Shown here piece by piece: positions 25,223-37,275 of a stretch of 64,000 nt of DNA; the stretch's first letter is position 1; each line of letters starts with the position of its first letter. Source of the stretch: Gephyromycinifex aptenodytis (lineage in GTDB: Bacteria > Actinomycetota > Actinomycetes > Actinomycetales > Dermatophilaceae). Made by a program: the position numbers and the translations under genes. The notes under the pieces were generated by a model that was given only the letters and a program-made list of their open reading frames with translations, searched no databases and was not told the origin of the DNA. The DNA is taken from the NCBI RefSeq assembly GCF_012277275.1, contig NZ_CP051155.1, positions 2,852,001 through 2,916,000 of the forward strand, written 5' to 3'.

Positions 25223-26425
25223 TCAGGCGGGCTCGACCAGCAGCACTCGGGCCCGGGTCCCCACGAGAGTGAGCACCAGGGTTGCCTCCTGGCCTTCCCC
25301 GGACAGTCGCAGCGACTGACGGAAGTCCTCTGGAGAGATCCGTCCGCCGCGGCGCTTCAGAGTGATCCGGCCGACCCCGGCGGATCGCAGCGCCGCGCGG
25401 ACCGGTTTGGGTTGGGCGGCCAGCACCTCCAGCACCCGGTAGCGCCGCGCGTAGGGCACCTCGAGGCACTGCTGGGAGAAGACATAGCCGACTCCGGGGG
25501 AGAGTTCAGCGCCCTCGACGGCGGCTTCCAGGGCCCCCACCAGCCCGGCCTGCAAGAGCGCGAGGTCGGGTTCGTAGAGCCAGCCACCCGCCTGCACCGG
25601 AACGGGGTGGGCGGGTTGCTCGGGCAGATCGCGCTCGTAGATGCTCAGCGCCTGCCCCTGGCGAAGTACGAGCGCGGTGCGCCCGGGAGTGCGGGCCAAC
25701 GCCCCCCACCAGATGGTGCACTCCAGCACGTCACCATCCACGGCGGTCCACACCGCTTCGGTGCCGGGTGGCACCTGCGCCCGGGGGAAGCCCGGCGCGA
25801 GTTTGGCTCCGGTCGGGCAGCGTTGCGCGATCTGTTGCACCGCATCCCAACTGGGGGAGAGCGCATCGAGTCGGAACACCCGCTGGGTGCGACCGGTGGC
25901 GTCGGTGCGTCCTGGGTTGCGCCGGGCCGGATCGAGCCAGACGCCTGCCCCGTCGGGGATGTCGACCTCCTGGGCCGGGGCGCAGATGACGTGGGCGTCG
26001 AAATGGCGCAGGTTGTGGGCGGCGATGGCGGCCGTCGCCTCATCGATCTCCACCGCCGTGACCTGCAGCCCGAGGCTGGCAAAGGCCATCGCGTCGGCGC
26101 CGATGCCACAGCCGAGGTCGAAGACGTGCTCGATGCCGGCCTCGCGGAAGCGTTGGGCGTGCCGAGCTGCCACAGGAAACCGGGTCGCTTGCTCCAGACC
26201 GTCCGGGGTGAACAGCATGCCGCGGGCGAACTCACCGAACTTGGCTTCGGCCTTGGCACGCAGCCGGGTCTGGGTGAGGACTGCGGCGACGATTTCGGGA
26301 GAGTACCCGCCCTCGCGCAGGCCGCTGCCCAGGGATAACGCCGTGGCTTCGTCGTAGGGCGGCATGGCCGCCAACAGCGCTGCGCCTCGGGTGCAGGTGA
26401 GTTGCTGCACGGTTGCCAGGTCCAC
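25223..26425 (-). CDS. SAM-dependent methyltransferase with THUMP-like domain
   Basis: A ~400-residue protein. An N-terminal helical region is followed by a class I methyltransferase core (FDLGCGIGADAMAFASLG, then VTAVEIDEATAAIAAHN) and the catalytic-type WLDPARRNPG block, then a C-terminal THUMP-like part (RRGGRISPEDFRQSL). It is the common actinobacterial protein annotated as THUMP-like class I methyltransferase; an RNA substrate is likely but unproven. GTG 26425, preceded by AAGAG 7 nt upstream, gives the usual VDLATVQQL start. GTG 26431 and ATG 26500 are in-frame alternatives. Confidence 0.85.
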   Translation of the reverse strand: MDLATVQQLTCTRGAALLAAMPPYDEATALSLGSGLREGGYSPEIVAAVLTQTRLRAKAEAKFGEFARGMLFTPDGLEQATRFPVAARHAQRFREAGIEHVFDLGCGIGADAMAFASLGLQVTAVEIDEATAAIAAHNLRHFDAHVICAPAQEVDIPDGAGVWLDPARRNPGRTDATGRTQRVFRLDALSPSWDAVQQIAQRCPTGAKLAPGFPRAQVPPGTEAVWTAVDGDVLECTIWWGALARTPGRTALVLRQGQALSIYERDLPEQPAHPVPVQAGGWLYEPDLALLQAGLVGALEAAVEGAELSPGVGYVFSQQCLEVPYARRYRVLEVLAAQPKPVRAALRSAGVGRITLKRRGGRISPEDFRQSLRLSGEGQEATLVLTLVGTRARVLLVEPA

Positions 26426-26431
26426 CGGCAC

Positions 26432-26721
26432 ACTCTTGCACGGGCTGGCCTCGCGCTCGGGTAAGCACCCCGAATGGCCTGGGCCGGGGCAGAGCGGCAC
26501 TCGTGGATGGCGGGCCTGTCACAGCGAATTTCGTGTGGATCTCGCCTTGCCCGCTCGGGCACCGCACTGGTGCCCGCCTTGCCCGCTCATCCGCCCAGAG
26601 ACGCAACGGCGTAGCCGGCCCCGTATGCCCCGTGCGTCTCGGATGCGATGGCCTACTGCGCCGGGACACACCGCCGCTGCCGATCAGGCTCCAGGGGCGG
26701 GCCAGGGAGATGTGGCAAAGG
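26432..26721. other. Upstream part of the divergent region before groES
   Basis: Nothing supportable is coded here; it separates the methyltransferase start from the heat-shock control region. The whole gap to groES is about 520 bp. Confidence 0.5.
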
Positions 26722-26748
26722 CTGGCACTCGAGTTGACCGAGTGCTAA
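26722..26748. promoter_or_regulatory. CIRCE operator 1 (HrcA site)
   Basis: CTGGCACTC, 9 nt, GAGTGCTAA matches the CIRCE consensus TTAGCACTC-N9-GAGTGCTAA except for the first two bases of the left arm. It overlaps a TTGACC -35 hexamer at 26734-26739 of the groES promoter. Confidence 0.9.
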
Positions 26749-26763
26749 CCGGGCACCTAGATT
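26734..26763 (+). promoter_or_regulatory. Probable groES-groEL promoter
   Basis: TTGACC (26734-26739) and TAGATT (26758-26763) are 18 bp apart. The -35 lies in CIRCE 1, and the expected start of transcription lies at the left edge of CIRCE 2, so HrcA binding at either site would block initiation. The 5' leader would be about 180 nt. Confidence 0.6.
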
Positions 26764-26768
26764 CTGAG

Positions 26769-26795
26769 TTAGCACTCGCCTCGTCTCAGTGCCAG
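26769..26795. promoter_or_regulatory. CIRCE operator 2 (HrcA site)
   Basis: TTAGCACTC, 9 nt, CAGTGCCAG: the left arm is a perfect CIRCE half and the right arm has two or three changes. It lies 20 bp downstream of CIRCE 1, around the expected transcription start. Confidence 0.88.
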
Positions 26796-26952
26796 CCTCC
26801 ACTCCGGTGGGGATCGGTGCGCGCCGGGGCGGGCGGTAAGCAAGCGGTTCCCGCGTGACCGGTCGACCCCCGCGACGGCGTCCGGTGACGCAGATCCGCC
26901 ATCCAGATTCTCGCGTGCCTGTTGAGGGCATGCTCTAGCGAAAGGTCGAACC

Positions 26953-27249
26953 GTGTCGGTGAACATCAAGCCGCTCGAGGACCGCATCGTCGTTAAGTCG
27001 AGCGAAGCCGAGCAGACCACGGCTTCCGGTCTCGTCATTCCGGACACTGCCAAGGAAAAGCCCCAGGAGGGCGAGGTCCTGGCCATCGGCCCCGGTCGTA
27101 TCGACGACAAGGGCCAGCGCATCCCGCTGGACGTCAACGTGGGCGACAAGGTCATCTACAGCAAGTACGGCGGCACCGAGGTCAAGTACGCGGGTGAGGA
27201 GTTCTTGATCCTCTCCGCGCGCGACGTCCTGGCCGTCGTTCAGAGCTGA
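26953..27249 (+). CDS. groES: Co-chaperonin GroES
   Basis: A 98-residue co-chaperonin that caps GroEL. It begins with [20 protein letters not shown], carries the mobile loop [19 protein letters not shown] and ends in [17 protein letters not shown] 26953 follows a GCGAAAGG ribosome site. Two CIRCE elements upstream indicate HrcA control. It is followed by groEL after 212 bp, an unusually long gap that contains a hairpin. Confidence 0.98.
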   Translation: MSVNIKPLEDRIVVKSSEAEQTTASGLVIPDTAKEKPQEGEVLAIGPGRIDDKGQRIPLDVNVGDKVIYSKYGGTEVKYAGEEFLILSARDVLAVVQS

Positions 27250-27397
27250 CGCACTAACTAGCGCGAACGAAGCGAATCGTTTGCGATGCCCGAGCGCGAG
27301 CAGTCGAGCGCCCCGGCACCGCAGACTCACGGCCTAGCTGCGCATCATTCGCAGGTTTGCGCCGAACTCCGCGAGTTCGCAAGCAAGGACATCGACG

Positions 27398-29069
<1,672 letters not shown>

Positions 29070-29081
29070 TTCCAACTCGCA

Positions 29082-29126
29082 GGCATGACGAAGGCCCGGC
29101 GCCTCGCGCCGGGCCTTCGTCATGCC
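29082..29126 (+). terminator. Strong hairpin after groEL
   Basis: A 21 bp perfect stem with a CTC loop, starting 12 bp after the groEL stop. It also faces the 3' end of the convergent whiB gene and could act in both directions. Confidence 0.9.
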
Positions 29127-29203
29127 GCTGTGTTGCGTCGCTGTGACCGTGCCGCCTCTTCTGGGCCCTGTTGCTTGAGCTCTGCGGCGCTGGGAGGCTC
29201 GGG

Positions 29204-29497
29204 CTAGGAGGCCATGCCCTGATCTGAATCGGCGTAGATAGCTTCACGTTCGGCTTCGGTGAGACCGCCCCAGACGCCGTACGGCTCGCGCACTTCAAGG
29301 GCGTGCTCTCGACATTCACGGATTACGGGACAGGTCGAGCAGACCTGTTTAGCGCGGGCGTCGCGCTCGCGTCGGTTGGATCCTCGTTCCCCTTCCGGGT
29401 GAAAAAACGTCTCGGGGCCCGTCTCCCTACAGGCGCCGAGGAACTGCCATTCCCACCGGTAGGCGGCAGGTCCGGGTAGGCGCGATATCTCGGCCAT
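29204..29497 (-). CDS. whiB: WhiB-family iron-sulfur transcription factor (WhiB3/WhiD-like)
   Basis: A 97-residue WhiB-like protein. The four cluster-binding cysteines are C23, C53, C56 and C62 (spacing C-x2-C-x5-C after the first), followed by the turn GVWGGLTEAERE. The FFHPEGERG block and ALEVREPYGVWGG resemble WhiB3/WhiD rather than WhiB1, WhiB2 or WhiB7. It binds a redox-sensitive 4Fe-4S cluster and usually partners the main sigma factor. ATG 29497 is preferred because of a perfect GAGGAGG site; an upstream ATG at 29545 is in frame. Its position next to groEL and a SigD-type gene mirrors M. tuberculosis whiB3. Confidence 0.94.
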   Translation of the reverse strand: MAEISRLPGPAAYRWEWQFLGACRETGPETFFHPEGERGSNRRERDARAKQVCSTCPVIRECREHALEVREPYGVWGGLTEAEREAIYADSDQGMAS

Positions 29498-29641
29498 GGT
29501 GTCCTCCTCGGGTCTTCCCCGCCGGGTTGCCGTAGCGTGGTCCATGCGGCACAGTCGGTGAGGCAGTGACTGAGTGCATCGGACGCTGCGGCGGTTCCGG
29601 TGGTCTTATGGTGATTACCCTTGTGAGCCAGGATGAAACGG

Positions 29642-29659
29642 GGTCTCAGCTCTGAGACC
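29642..29659. promoter_or_regulatory. Perfect 8 bp inverted repeat upstream of sigD
   Basis: GGTCTCAG-CT-CTGAGACC lies 85-102 bp before the sigD start and about 145 bp from the divergent whiB start. It is a candidate operator for either gene; the binding protein is unknown. Confidence 0.45.
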
Positions 29660-29743
29660 GATTTGCCGATGTGGGCAAGAAGAACGATCAGAAGGGGGTG
29701 CGGTGACCGATCCGAGGTTTACCGCTTCCCGCGAAGGGATCGG

Positions 29744-30388
29744 ATGAACGCGCACATGGGTCCAAATGCTGTGCCTCTTGATGTAACGGAGGCCGACTCT
29801 TCAGCGATGTCTTCAAAGAGCGCCTCTTCGGTGCTCGCTGCCCATGCCTGCGCGGCCCGGGAGGGTGATGCCTCCGCACTGGAAGCGTTGATGGTGGGGG
29901 TGCGTGAACGCGCTTATCGCTACGCGAGGGCGCGATTGGGTCGTTTTCCACATGCGGCGGGGGCTGCTGAAGATGCTGCGCAGGAGGTGTGTATCGCGGT
30001 GTTAACGTCATTGTCGCGATACGACGAGCGCGGCGTGCCTTTCGAGGCCTATGTGTATTCAATCTGTGCCCGCAAGGTGGCAGATGTTCAGCGGTCTGTC
30101 TACCGCCAGCCGGTACCGACCGAAGATGTTCCTGACCGCGTCGACTTCGAGGCTGGTCCTGAAGAGATCGCCATCGCAGGTTCGCAAGCGGACGAAGCGT
30201 GGTCGCTCATGCAGTCGCTGCCGCCGCACCAGCGTGAATTGCTCACGTTGCGTGTGGCCGTCGGCATGAGCGCAGAAGAAACGGCAGAAGCGCTGGGTAT
30301 GACTGCGGGGGCAGTCAGGGTTGCTCAGCACCGGGCTTTGGCTCGGCTGCGTGACATGTTCAACCGGCGCCAGCAGGGGGAGAAGTGA
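29744..30388 (+). CDS. sigD: RNA polymerase sigma factor, SigD-type (ECF)
   Basis: A 214-residue sigma-70 family factor with regions 2 and 4 only. Region 2 spans [22 protein letters not shown] through [19 protein letters not shown], and region 4 is [44 protein letters not shown]. Its position after groEL-whiB and before an RsdA-like gene and guaB is that of M. tuberculosis sigD. ATG 29744 has a GAAGGGATCGG ribosome site; the open frame extends 111 bp upstream without signals. It overlaps the anti-sigma gene by one base (TGATG), so both are coupled and the factor is probably held by RsdA. Confidence 0.93.
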   Translation: MNAHMGPNAVPLDVTEADSSAMSSKSASSVLAAHACAAREGDASALEALMVGVRERAYRYARARLGRFPHAAGAAEDAAQEVCIAVLTSLSRYDERGVPFEAYVYSICARKVADVQRSVYRQPVPTEDVPDRVDFEAGPEEIAIAGSQADEAWSLMQSLPPHQRELLTLRVAVGMSAEETAEALGMTAGAVRVAQHRALARLRDMFNRRQQGEK

Positions 30389-31578
30389 TGGCGACCTCAT
30401 TCGGTTTGGGGCCGATCAGGGAGGATGACGAGCTGCTCGACCGACTCGCTTCCCGTGATTGTGATGACGATTCAGGACTTGAGGGCATGTTCGTCGCATG
30501 GGTGCGCGCCATCGACGAAGACGAACAGGCTTCGGCTGCACAGGTCGGGCCGCTGGGTCTGCGGCTGCCGCACACCACGCAGGAGGCTCCCCGGGGAGTG
30601 CGCGTAGTCCGGGTTCGTCGGGCTCGCGCCGTGGCGCTGTTGGGCGCTCTGACACTGACAGTTTCCGGCGGAGGCGTTGCTGCCGCGATCAACGGCGGCG
30701 AGATGCCCAGCGTCCGCAAGCTCGTGGAGAAGGTTGCGCCGGTGCAGATCGCGGCGACCCCCACCCCCAGTGACACCGCAGCGCGGATGCGCTGGCAGGT
30801 GACGGCTGAACAGGCCAAGGCTGCGGCGCGTTCCGGGCAAGTTGATCGGGCCCGCGGAATGCTCGACGTCATGCGTAAACACAGCCAGGCGGATGCCACC
30901 CTGGCCGGTGACGTGGCAGAGATCGAACAAGAGATCCTCGCGGCAGACCGGCCGAACTCCAGCAGCCAGGCTCTGGGAATCGCCCCGGTCACCCTGGCCA
31001 GCCTGCCGACGGCAACCACCGTGCCCCCGCAGCGCGGCACCATCCCACCGGCTCCGGAGCCGACCGCGGTGCGTAACCCCTCCGGCACGTCCGCGACTGG
31101 GCTGCCGGGAACCTCCGCGCCGGCCAGCAGCGCCACCGTTCCTGCTGCGACCCTGCCTGGGACCACGACCGACCCTGCTCCGGTCAACCCCACCGCGGAT
31201 TCGGGTTCAACCTCCACCCCCGCCAGTGCCTCGCCTGCGCCTTCCACGATCGGGTCGGCCTCGGGCAACCAGAGCGCCGGTGTGGAGTCCTCCTCGCCGG
31301 TTCCGGAAACGAGCGCCCCCAGCCATGCGCACTCAGAGCCCGCCGCGGCGCCCAAGCCGCCAGTGAGCGCGGACTCCACGCCGAGTGAGTCCAAGGCGCC
31401 GGTGGCGCAGGCCTCCAAGACGCAGGCACCCGCCAAGGTTCCTGCCGCCAAGGTATCCACAGCGGCCAAGGCGTCAACGACGGCTAAAGCGACGACGACC
31501 AAGAAGGCTAAGGCGAGCGCCGGCGTCACCACATCGGTGACAAAGAGCGCTGCCGGAAGCTCTACACCAGCACCCTGA
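30388..31578 (+). CDS. rsdA: RsdA-like membrane anti-sigma factor of SigD
   Basis: A 396-residue single-pass membrane protein. The N-terminal ~65 residues hold an acidic sigma-binding segment (REDDELLDRLASRDCDDD then FVAWVRAIDEDE) as in RsdA; one helix near residues 74-98 (VALLGALTLTVSGGGVAAAI) crosses the membrane; a ~100-residue helical part follows, then ~190 residues of Pro/Ser/Thr/Ala-rich low complexity ending in a Lys/Ala/Thr-rich tail, probably spanning the cell wall. ATG 30388 overlaps sigD; GTG 30385 would add one residue. Control is likely by regulated proteolysis of the anti-sigma factor, which is known for RsdA. Confidence 0.88.
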   Translation: MATSFGLGPIREDDELLDRLASRDCDDDSGLEGMFVAWVRAIDEDEQASAAQVGPLGLRLPHTTQEAPRGVRVVRVRRARAVALLGALTLTVSGGGVAAAINGGEMPSVRKLVEKVAPVQIAATPTPSDTAARMRWQVTAEQAKAAARSGQVDRARGMLDVMRKHSQADATLAGDVAEIEQEILAADRPNSSSQALGIAPVTLASLPTATTVPPQRGTIPPAPEPTAVRNPSGTSATGLPGTSAPASSATVPAATLPGTTTDPAPVNPTADSGSTSTPASASPAPSTIGSASGNQSAGVESSSPVPETSAPSHAHSEPAAAPKPPVSADSTPSESKAPVAQASKTQAPAKVPAAKVSTAAKASTTAKATTTKKAKASAGVTTSVTKSAAGSSTPAP

Positions 31579-31599
31579 CGGGATCGGTTGTGGCGCTGA

Positions 31600-33189
<1,590 letters not shown>

Positions 33190-33621
33190 GGGGTCAGGTA
33201 GGCGTCCGGCCCCAGCTGCTGGTGAGGTCGCTCGGGAGGGCGGGTGGGTGCGCTCGTCAACCCCGGCCGGGTTGCATACGTCACCGACTGAGGCTCGATC
33301 AGTCGAATCTCGCTGGGCGACTGCTGGGCTCAACTCTTAGGCGATATGCTCGTCGTCCTGGACGTTCGTCCGGCTGCTGCGCGCATTCTGCTGGCGGTTC
33401 GGACGGTTGTATAGTTCGTGGCGGGGATACGACGCGGGGGGTGTCGTTTGGCTACCCACTCAAGCTGCGCAGAGCAGCGTGGGTGCAGTGAGCCAACGCA
33501 GTCGTCAGTCGGTCACCGAACGGGGGTTTCCGTCGGATGAGGCGGGGGCCGAGTCGACGTGTCTGGGGAGGCGTTCCGTCGGAACGTCACGAGACGTGAA
33601 TCGAGCCTGGGGAGGGCCCGC
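33190..33621 (+). other. Long leader region of the NDP-sugar operon
   Basis: This 432 bp gap contains no supportable gene. TATAGT at 33410-33415 is the best -10 hexamer, implying a 5' leader of about 200 nt. A small CGTTCC-GTC-GGAACG hairpin lies at 33572-33586 and a GGGGAGGG ribosome site directly before the rfbF ATG. No known riboswitch pattern was recognised. Confidence 0.45.
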
Positions 33622-34395
33622 ATGAAGGCAGTAATTCTTGCCGGTGGACTAGGAACGCGGCTGAGCGAAGAGACCTCGCTGCGACCGAAGCCGATGGTTG
33701 AGGTTGGGGGGTTCCCGATCCTCTGGCACATCATGAAGACGTACTCCGCGCACGGGATCGACGATTTCGTCGTTTGCTGCGGTTACAAGGGAACAGTCAT
33801 CAAGGACTACTTCGCGAACTACGCGATGCGTATGTCGGATGTGACTTTCGACCTGGGCCGCGACGAGGTCACGGTGCACAACCGGTACTCCGAGCGCTGG
33901 CGGGTCACGCTGGTGGACACCGGAGCCGAGACCATGACGGGTGGCCGTCTGCGCCGGGTGCGCGATCACATCGATGAGACCTTCTGCTTCACCTATGGCG
34001 ACGGCGTCTCCGATGTCGACATCACCGCTGAGGTCGCCTTCCACAAGGAGCACGGCAAGAAGGCCACGATGATGGCGGTGCAGCCTCCGGGCCGGTTCGG
34101 CGCGCTGGTGTTGGGCGCCAACGAGACCGCTATCGAGTCCTTCCAGGAGAAGCCGCAAGGGGACGGCGCCTGGATCAACGGTGGCTACTTCGTCTGTGAG
34201 CCCAGCGTCATCGATGAGATCAGCTCCGATGAGACGGTCTGGGAGCAGGAGCCGCTGCGCAGTTTGGCGCACGCCGGCGAGCTGCAGGCCTACAAACACG
34301 ACGGTTTCTGGCAGCCGATGGACACGCTGCGCGACCGCAACCTGCTCGAAAACCTGTGGAACGAGGGCACGGCGCCCTGGAAGGTGTGGAACTGA
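33622..34395 (+). CDS. rfbF: RfbF-type glucose-1-phosphate cytidylyltransferase
   Basis: A 257-residue nucleotidyltransferase that would make CDP-glucose from CTP and glucose-1-phosphate. The N-terminal [17 protein letters not shown] holds the nucleotide loop, followed by [19 protein letters not shown] and the RfbF-specific [14 protein letters not shown] block; metal aspartate lies in YGDGVSDVD and the sugar site in [15 protein letters not shown]. The GGGGAGGG site fixes ATG 33622. It begins a five-gene run with gaps of 2, -1, -4 and -4 bp. The usual partner CDP-glucose 4,6-dehydratase (RfbG) is not recognisable, so the sugar made here is unclear. Confidence 0.92.
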   Translation: MKAVILAGGLGTRLSEETSLRPKPMVEVGGFPILWHIMKTYSAHGIDDFVVCCGYKGTVIKDYFANYAMRMSDVTFDLGRDEVTVHNRYSERWRVTLVDTGAETMTGGRLRRVRDHIDETFCFTYGDGVSDVDITAEVAFHKEHGKKATMMAVQPPGRFGALVLGANETAIESFQEKPQGDGAWINGGYFVCEPSVIDEISSDETVWEQEPLRSLAHAGELQAYKHDGFWQPMDTLRDRNLLENLWNEGTAPWKVWN

Positions 34396-34397
34396 AG

Positions 34398-35423
34398 ATG
34401 AAGATTCTTGTCACTGGCACCGAGGGATACCTGGGCTGCCTGCTCGCGCCCCTGCTCATCGACGCCGGCCACGACGTGGTCGCGGTCGACTCAGGTTTCT
34501 ACAAGAACGGCTGGCTGTACAACGGCATCACCAGCAGCGCGCTGACCCTCGAGAAGGACATGCGCAACCTCACCGAGGCTGACTTCGAGGGCGTCGACGC
34601 GGTTGTCGCGATGGCTGAGCTGTCCAACGACCCGGTCGGGGACCTCGTCGGTCCGCTCACCTATGACATCAACCACCTGGGCTCCACCCACGTCGCCAAG
34701 ACGGCCAAGGCCGCCGGCGTGGAGCGCTTCGTGTACATGAGCTCCTGCTCGGTCTACGGCGTGGCGGACGGCACCGTCGATGAGACCAGCGAGGTCAACC
34801 CGCAGACCGCCTACGGCAAGTGCAAGTACCTCACCGAGCAGGACCTGTGGGAGCTCGCCGACGACAACTTCCACCCCGTGGCCCTGCGCAACGCCACCGC
34901 CTTCGGTGCGAGCCCGCGTCAGCGTTTCGACATCGTGCTCAACAACCTGTGCGGTCTGGCCTACACCACCGGCGTTATCGCGATGACCAGCGACGGCACC
35001 CCGTGGCGTCCGATGGCCCACGCGCTCGACCTGTGCAAGGGCATCATCACGATGCTGGACGCTCCGGTGGAGAAGATCCACGCGCAAGCCTTCAACTCGG
35101 GCAGCAACGACAACAACTACACCGTGCGCGAGATCGCTGAGACGGTGGCCAACGAGTTCACCGGCTGCAAGCTCTCCTTCGGGGAGCCCGGCGCCGACAA
35201 CCGCTCCTACAAGGTCAACTTCGACAAGATCACCGACACGTTGGGCTTCACCGCCGACTGGGACCTGGCGATGGGCGCCAAGCAGTTGCACGAGGTGTTC
35301 GACGCGATTCAGCTCGACGAGGCGACTTTCACCGGTCGGGGCCACACCCGCCTCAAGCAGATCGATTGGCTGATGAAGACCGGCCAGGTCGACGAGAAGC
35401 TCTTCTGGAAGGCGAACCACTGA
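34398..35423 (+). CDS. NAD-dependent nucleotide-sugar epimerase/dehydratase (extended SDR)
   Basis: A 341-residue extended SDR. The NAD site is VTGTEGYLGCLLAPLL at the N-terminus; FVYMSSCSVYG holds the catalytic serine and TAYGKCKYLTE the YxxxK pair (Y-G-K-C-K). C-terminal NYTVREIAE is typical of sugar epimerase/dehydratases. It lies 2 bp after rfbF and presumably acts on the CDP-sugar or a later intermediate. It is not the RfbG subtype by eye. Its own substrate and whether it epimerises, dehydrates or reduces cannot be read from the sequence. Confidence 0.88.
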   Translation: MKILVTGTEGYLGCLLAPLLIDAGHDVVAVDSGFYKNGWLYNGITSSALTLEKDMRNLTEADFEGVDAVVAMAELSNDPVGDLVGPLTYDINHLGSTHVAKTAKAAGVERFVYMSSCSVYGVADGTVDETSEVNPQTAYGKCKYLTEQDLWELADDNFHPVALRNATAFGASPRQRFDIVLNNLCGLAYTTGVIAMTSDGTPWRPMAHALDLCKGIITMLDAPVEKIHAQAFNSGSNDNNYTVREIAETVANEFTGCKLSFGEPGADNRSYKVNFDKITDTLGFTADWDLAMGAKQLHEVFDAIQLDEATFTGRGHTRLKQIDWLMKTGQVDEKLFWKANH

Positions 35424-35965
35424 TGGAGTTCACCAAGACTGACGTCGACGGCTGCTGGATCATCGACCTCAAGGCCTTTCAGGACGACCGGGGCGGATTC
35501 GCCCGCACCTTCTGCGTGGATGAGTTCGCCGAGCACGGCATCCCCACCGAGGTCAAGCAGGCCAACATGAGCTGGAACGCCAAGAAGGGCACGATGCGCG
35601 GCATGCACCGCCAGATCGCGCCGGCGGCCGAGGGCAAGCTGGTGCGCTGTGTGCGCGGCACCATCGTGGACTGCTGCCTGGACCTGCGCGAAGACTCCCC
35701 GACGTTCGGCAAGAACGTCATGGTCGAGTTGTCCGCCGAGAACCGTCGGGCGTTGTGGATCCCGCCGTACTGCGGCCACGGCTACCTCACGCTCACCGAC
35801 GACACCGAGGTCACCTACCAGGTCTCGGGCATGTATTCCCCGGAGCACGAGCGCGGTCAGCGTTACGACGACCCCGCCTTCGGTCTGGAATGGCCGGCCC
35901 CGGTCGAGGTCATCAGCGACAAGGACAAGTCCTGGGCGGACTGGGACGGGAAGCCGATCAAGTGA
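35423..35965 (+). CDS. rfbC: RmlC-type NDP-4-keto-sugar 3,5-epimerase
   Basis: A 180-residue cupin-fold epimerase of the dTDP-4-dehydrorhamnose 3,5-epimerase family. The catalytic histidine block is TMRGMHRQ, the substrate-binding arginine region is GKLVRCVRGTIVDCCLDLR, the gating WIPPYCGHGYL is present, and the tyrosine/aspartate region reads YSPEHERGQRYDDPAFG. All residues usually needed for activity appear retained, which implies that a 4-keto sugar is made in this pathway. The start overlaps the previous stop by one base (TGATG) and the end overlaps the next gene (GTGA). Confidence 0.9.
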   Translation: MEFTKTDVDGCWIIDLKAFQDDRGGFARTFCVDEFAEHGIPTEVKQANMSWNAKKGTMRGMHRQIAPAAEGKLVRCVRGTIVDCCLDLREDSPTFGKNVMVELSAENRRALWIPPYCGHGYLTLTDDTEVTYQVSGMYSPEHERGQRYDDPAFGLEWPAPVEVISDKDKSWADWDGKPIK

Positions 35966-37275
35966 TTATCGTCGACTCTCTTCTGGAGAAGCGCGCCGCG
36001 CAGGGCAACCCCGTTCGGGTCGGCATCGCCGGCCCGGGGTTCATGGCCAAGGGCCTGATGAACCACATCCTGAACACCACGCCCGGCATGGAGGTGGCGT
36101 GCGTCTACGCCCGTACCCCCGAAAAGGGTGTCGCGGCGTTGGAACTGGCCGGTCGCCGCGGTCACCTGGTCTCGGTCGTCGATGACGCTGCCGGCGTCGA
36201 TGCGATGGCCGCCCAGGGTGGCACCGCAGTGACGAGCAACCATGAAGCGATGACGCAGGCGAACAACGTCGACGTCGTCATCGACTGCACCGGTTCGGTG
36301 GAGTTCGGCTGCGAACTGGCGCTGGCAGCCTTGGCCGGCCGCAAGCACCTGGTGCTGATGAACGCCGAGGTCGACGCCACTGTCGGCCCGGTGCTCTCGG
36401 CCAAGTTCGAGGACGCGGGCCTGGTCTACACCGGCTGCGACGGTGACCAGCCTGGCGTGCAGATGAACCTCATCCGGTTCGTCCGAGGCCTCGGCCTGAC
36501 GCCGCTGGTGGCAGGCAACATCAAGGGCCTGCAGGACCCGTACCGCAACCCCACCACACAGGAGGGGTTCGCACGTCAATGGGGCCAGGACCCGCACATG
36601 GTGACCAGCTTCGCGGACGGCACCAAGGTCTCGGTCGAGCAGGCGCTGGTCGCCAACGCCGCCGGTCTGTCGGTGCACAAGCGCGGCTGCCTGCAGCGTG
36701 ACCACCGCGGCCACGTCGACGAGCTGACCAGCATGTACGACATCGACGAGCTGAAGAAGCTCGGCGGCGCCGTCGACTACGTCGTCGGCACCAAGCCGGG
36801 CCCGGGTGTCTATGTGCTGGCCACCCATGACGACCCGAAGCAGCAGCACTACCTCAACCTCTACAAGCTGGGTGAGGGTCCGCTGTACAGCTTCTACACG
36901 CCCTACCACCTGTGCCACTTCGAAGTTCCGACCACGGCGGCGCGTGCGGTGCTGCTCGGTGACGCGACGATCAAACCGTTGCGCCAGGCACCCAAGGTCG
37001 AGGTCATCACCATCGCCAAGAAGGACATGAAGGCGGGGGAGACCCTGGATGCGCTGGGTGGCTACTGCTACTACGGCGAGTGCGAGAAGGCGCCGGTGGC
37101 CAAGGCGGAGAACCTCATCCCGGTGGGTCTGGCCGAAGGATGCGTCCTGACCCGCGACGTCGCCAAGGACGAGGCGATCAGCTACGCCGACGTCACAGTC
37201 CCGCAGGGTCGCCTGTGCGACAAACTGCGGGCCGAACAGGACGCCATGTTCCCCCAGCCGGAGGTGCACGCATGA
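35962..37275 (+). CDS. NAD(P)-dependent oxidoreductase with C-terminal SAF domain
   Basis: A 437-residue protein. A Rossmann start (RVGIAGPGFMAKGLMNHIL near residue 20) and a homoserine dehydrogenase-like body (DVVIDCTGSVEFG, HLVLMNAEVDATVG, IKGLQDPYRNP) are followed by a C-terminal SAF domain (KKDMKAGETLDALGGYC through EAISYADVTVP). SAF domains also occur in sialic acid synthases and altronate dehydratases, where they bind acidic sugars. GTG 35962 overlaps the upstream stop (GTGA), and ATGA couples it to the FAD gene. The reaction is unknown; oxidation or reduction of a sugar-derived hydroxy- or keto-acid is inference. Confidence 0.8.
   Translation: MIIVDSLLEKRAAQGNPVRVGIAGPGFMAKGLMNHILNTTPGMEVACVYARTPEKGVAALELAGRRGHLVSVVDDAAGVDAMAAQGGTAVTSNHEAMTQANNVDVVIDCTGSVEFGCELALAALAGRKHLVLMNAEVDATVGPVLSAKFEDAGLVYTGCDGDQPGVQMNLIRFVRGLGLTPLVAGNIKGLQDPYRNPTTQEGFARQWGQDPHMVTSFADGTKVSVEQALVANAAGLSVHKRGCLQRDHRGHVDELTSMYDIDELKKLGGAVDYVVGTKPGPGVYVLATHDDPKQQHYLNLYKLGEGPLYSFYTPYHLCHFEVPTTAARAVLLGDATIKPLRQAPKVEVITIAKKDMKAGETLDALGGYCYYGECEKAPVAKAENLIPVGLAEGCVLTRDVAKDEAISYADVTVPQGRLCDKLRAEQDAMFPQPEVHA

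Noticed and set aside
26722-26777. Outward GAGTGCTAA...TTAGCACTC repeat with a 20 bp spacer as a new operator
   Set aside because: These are the facing arms of two separate CIRCE elements, each with its own partner arm 9 nt away.
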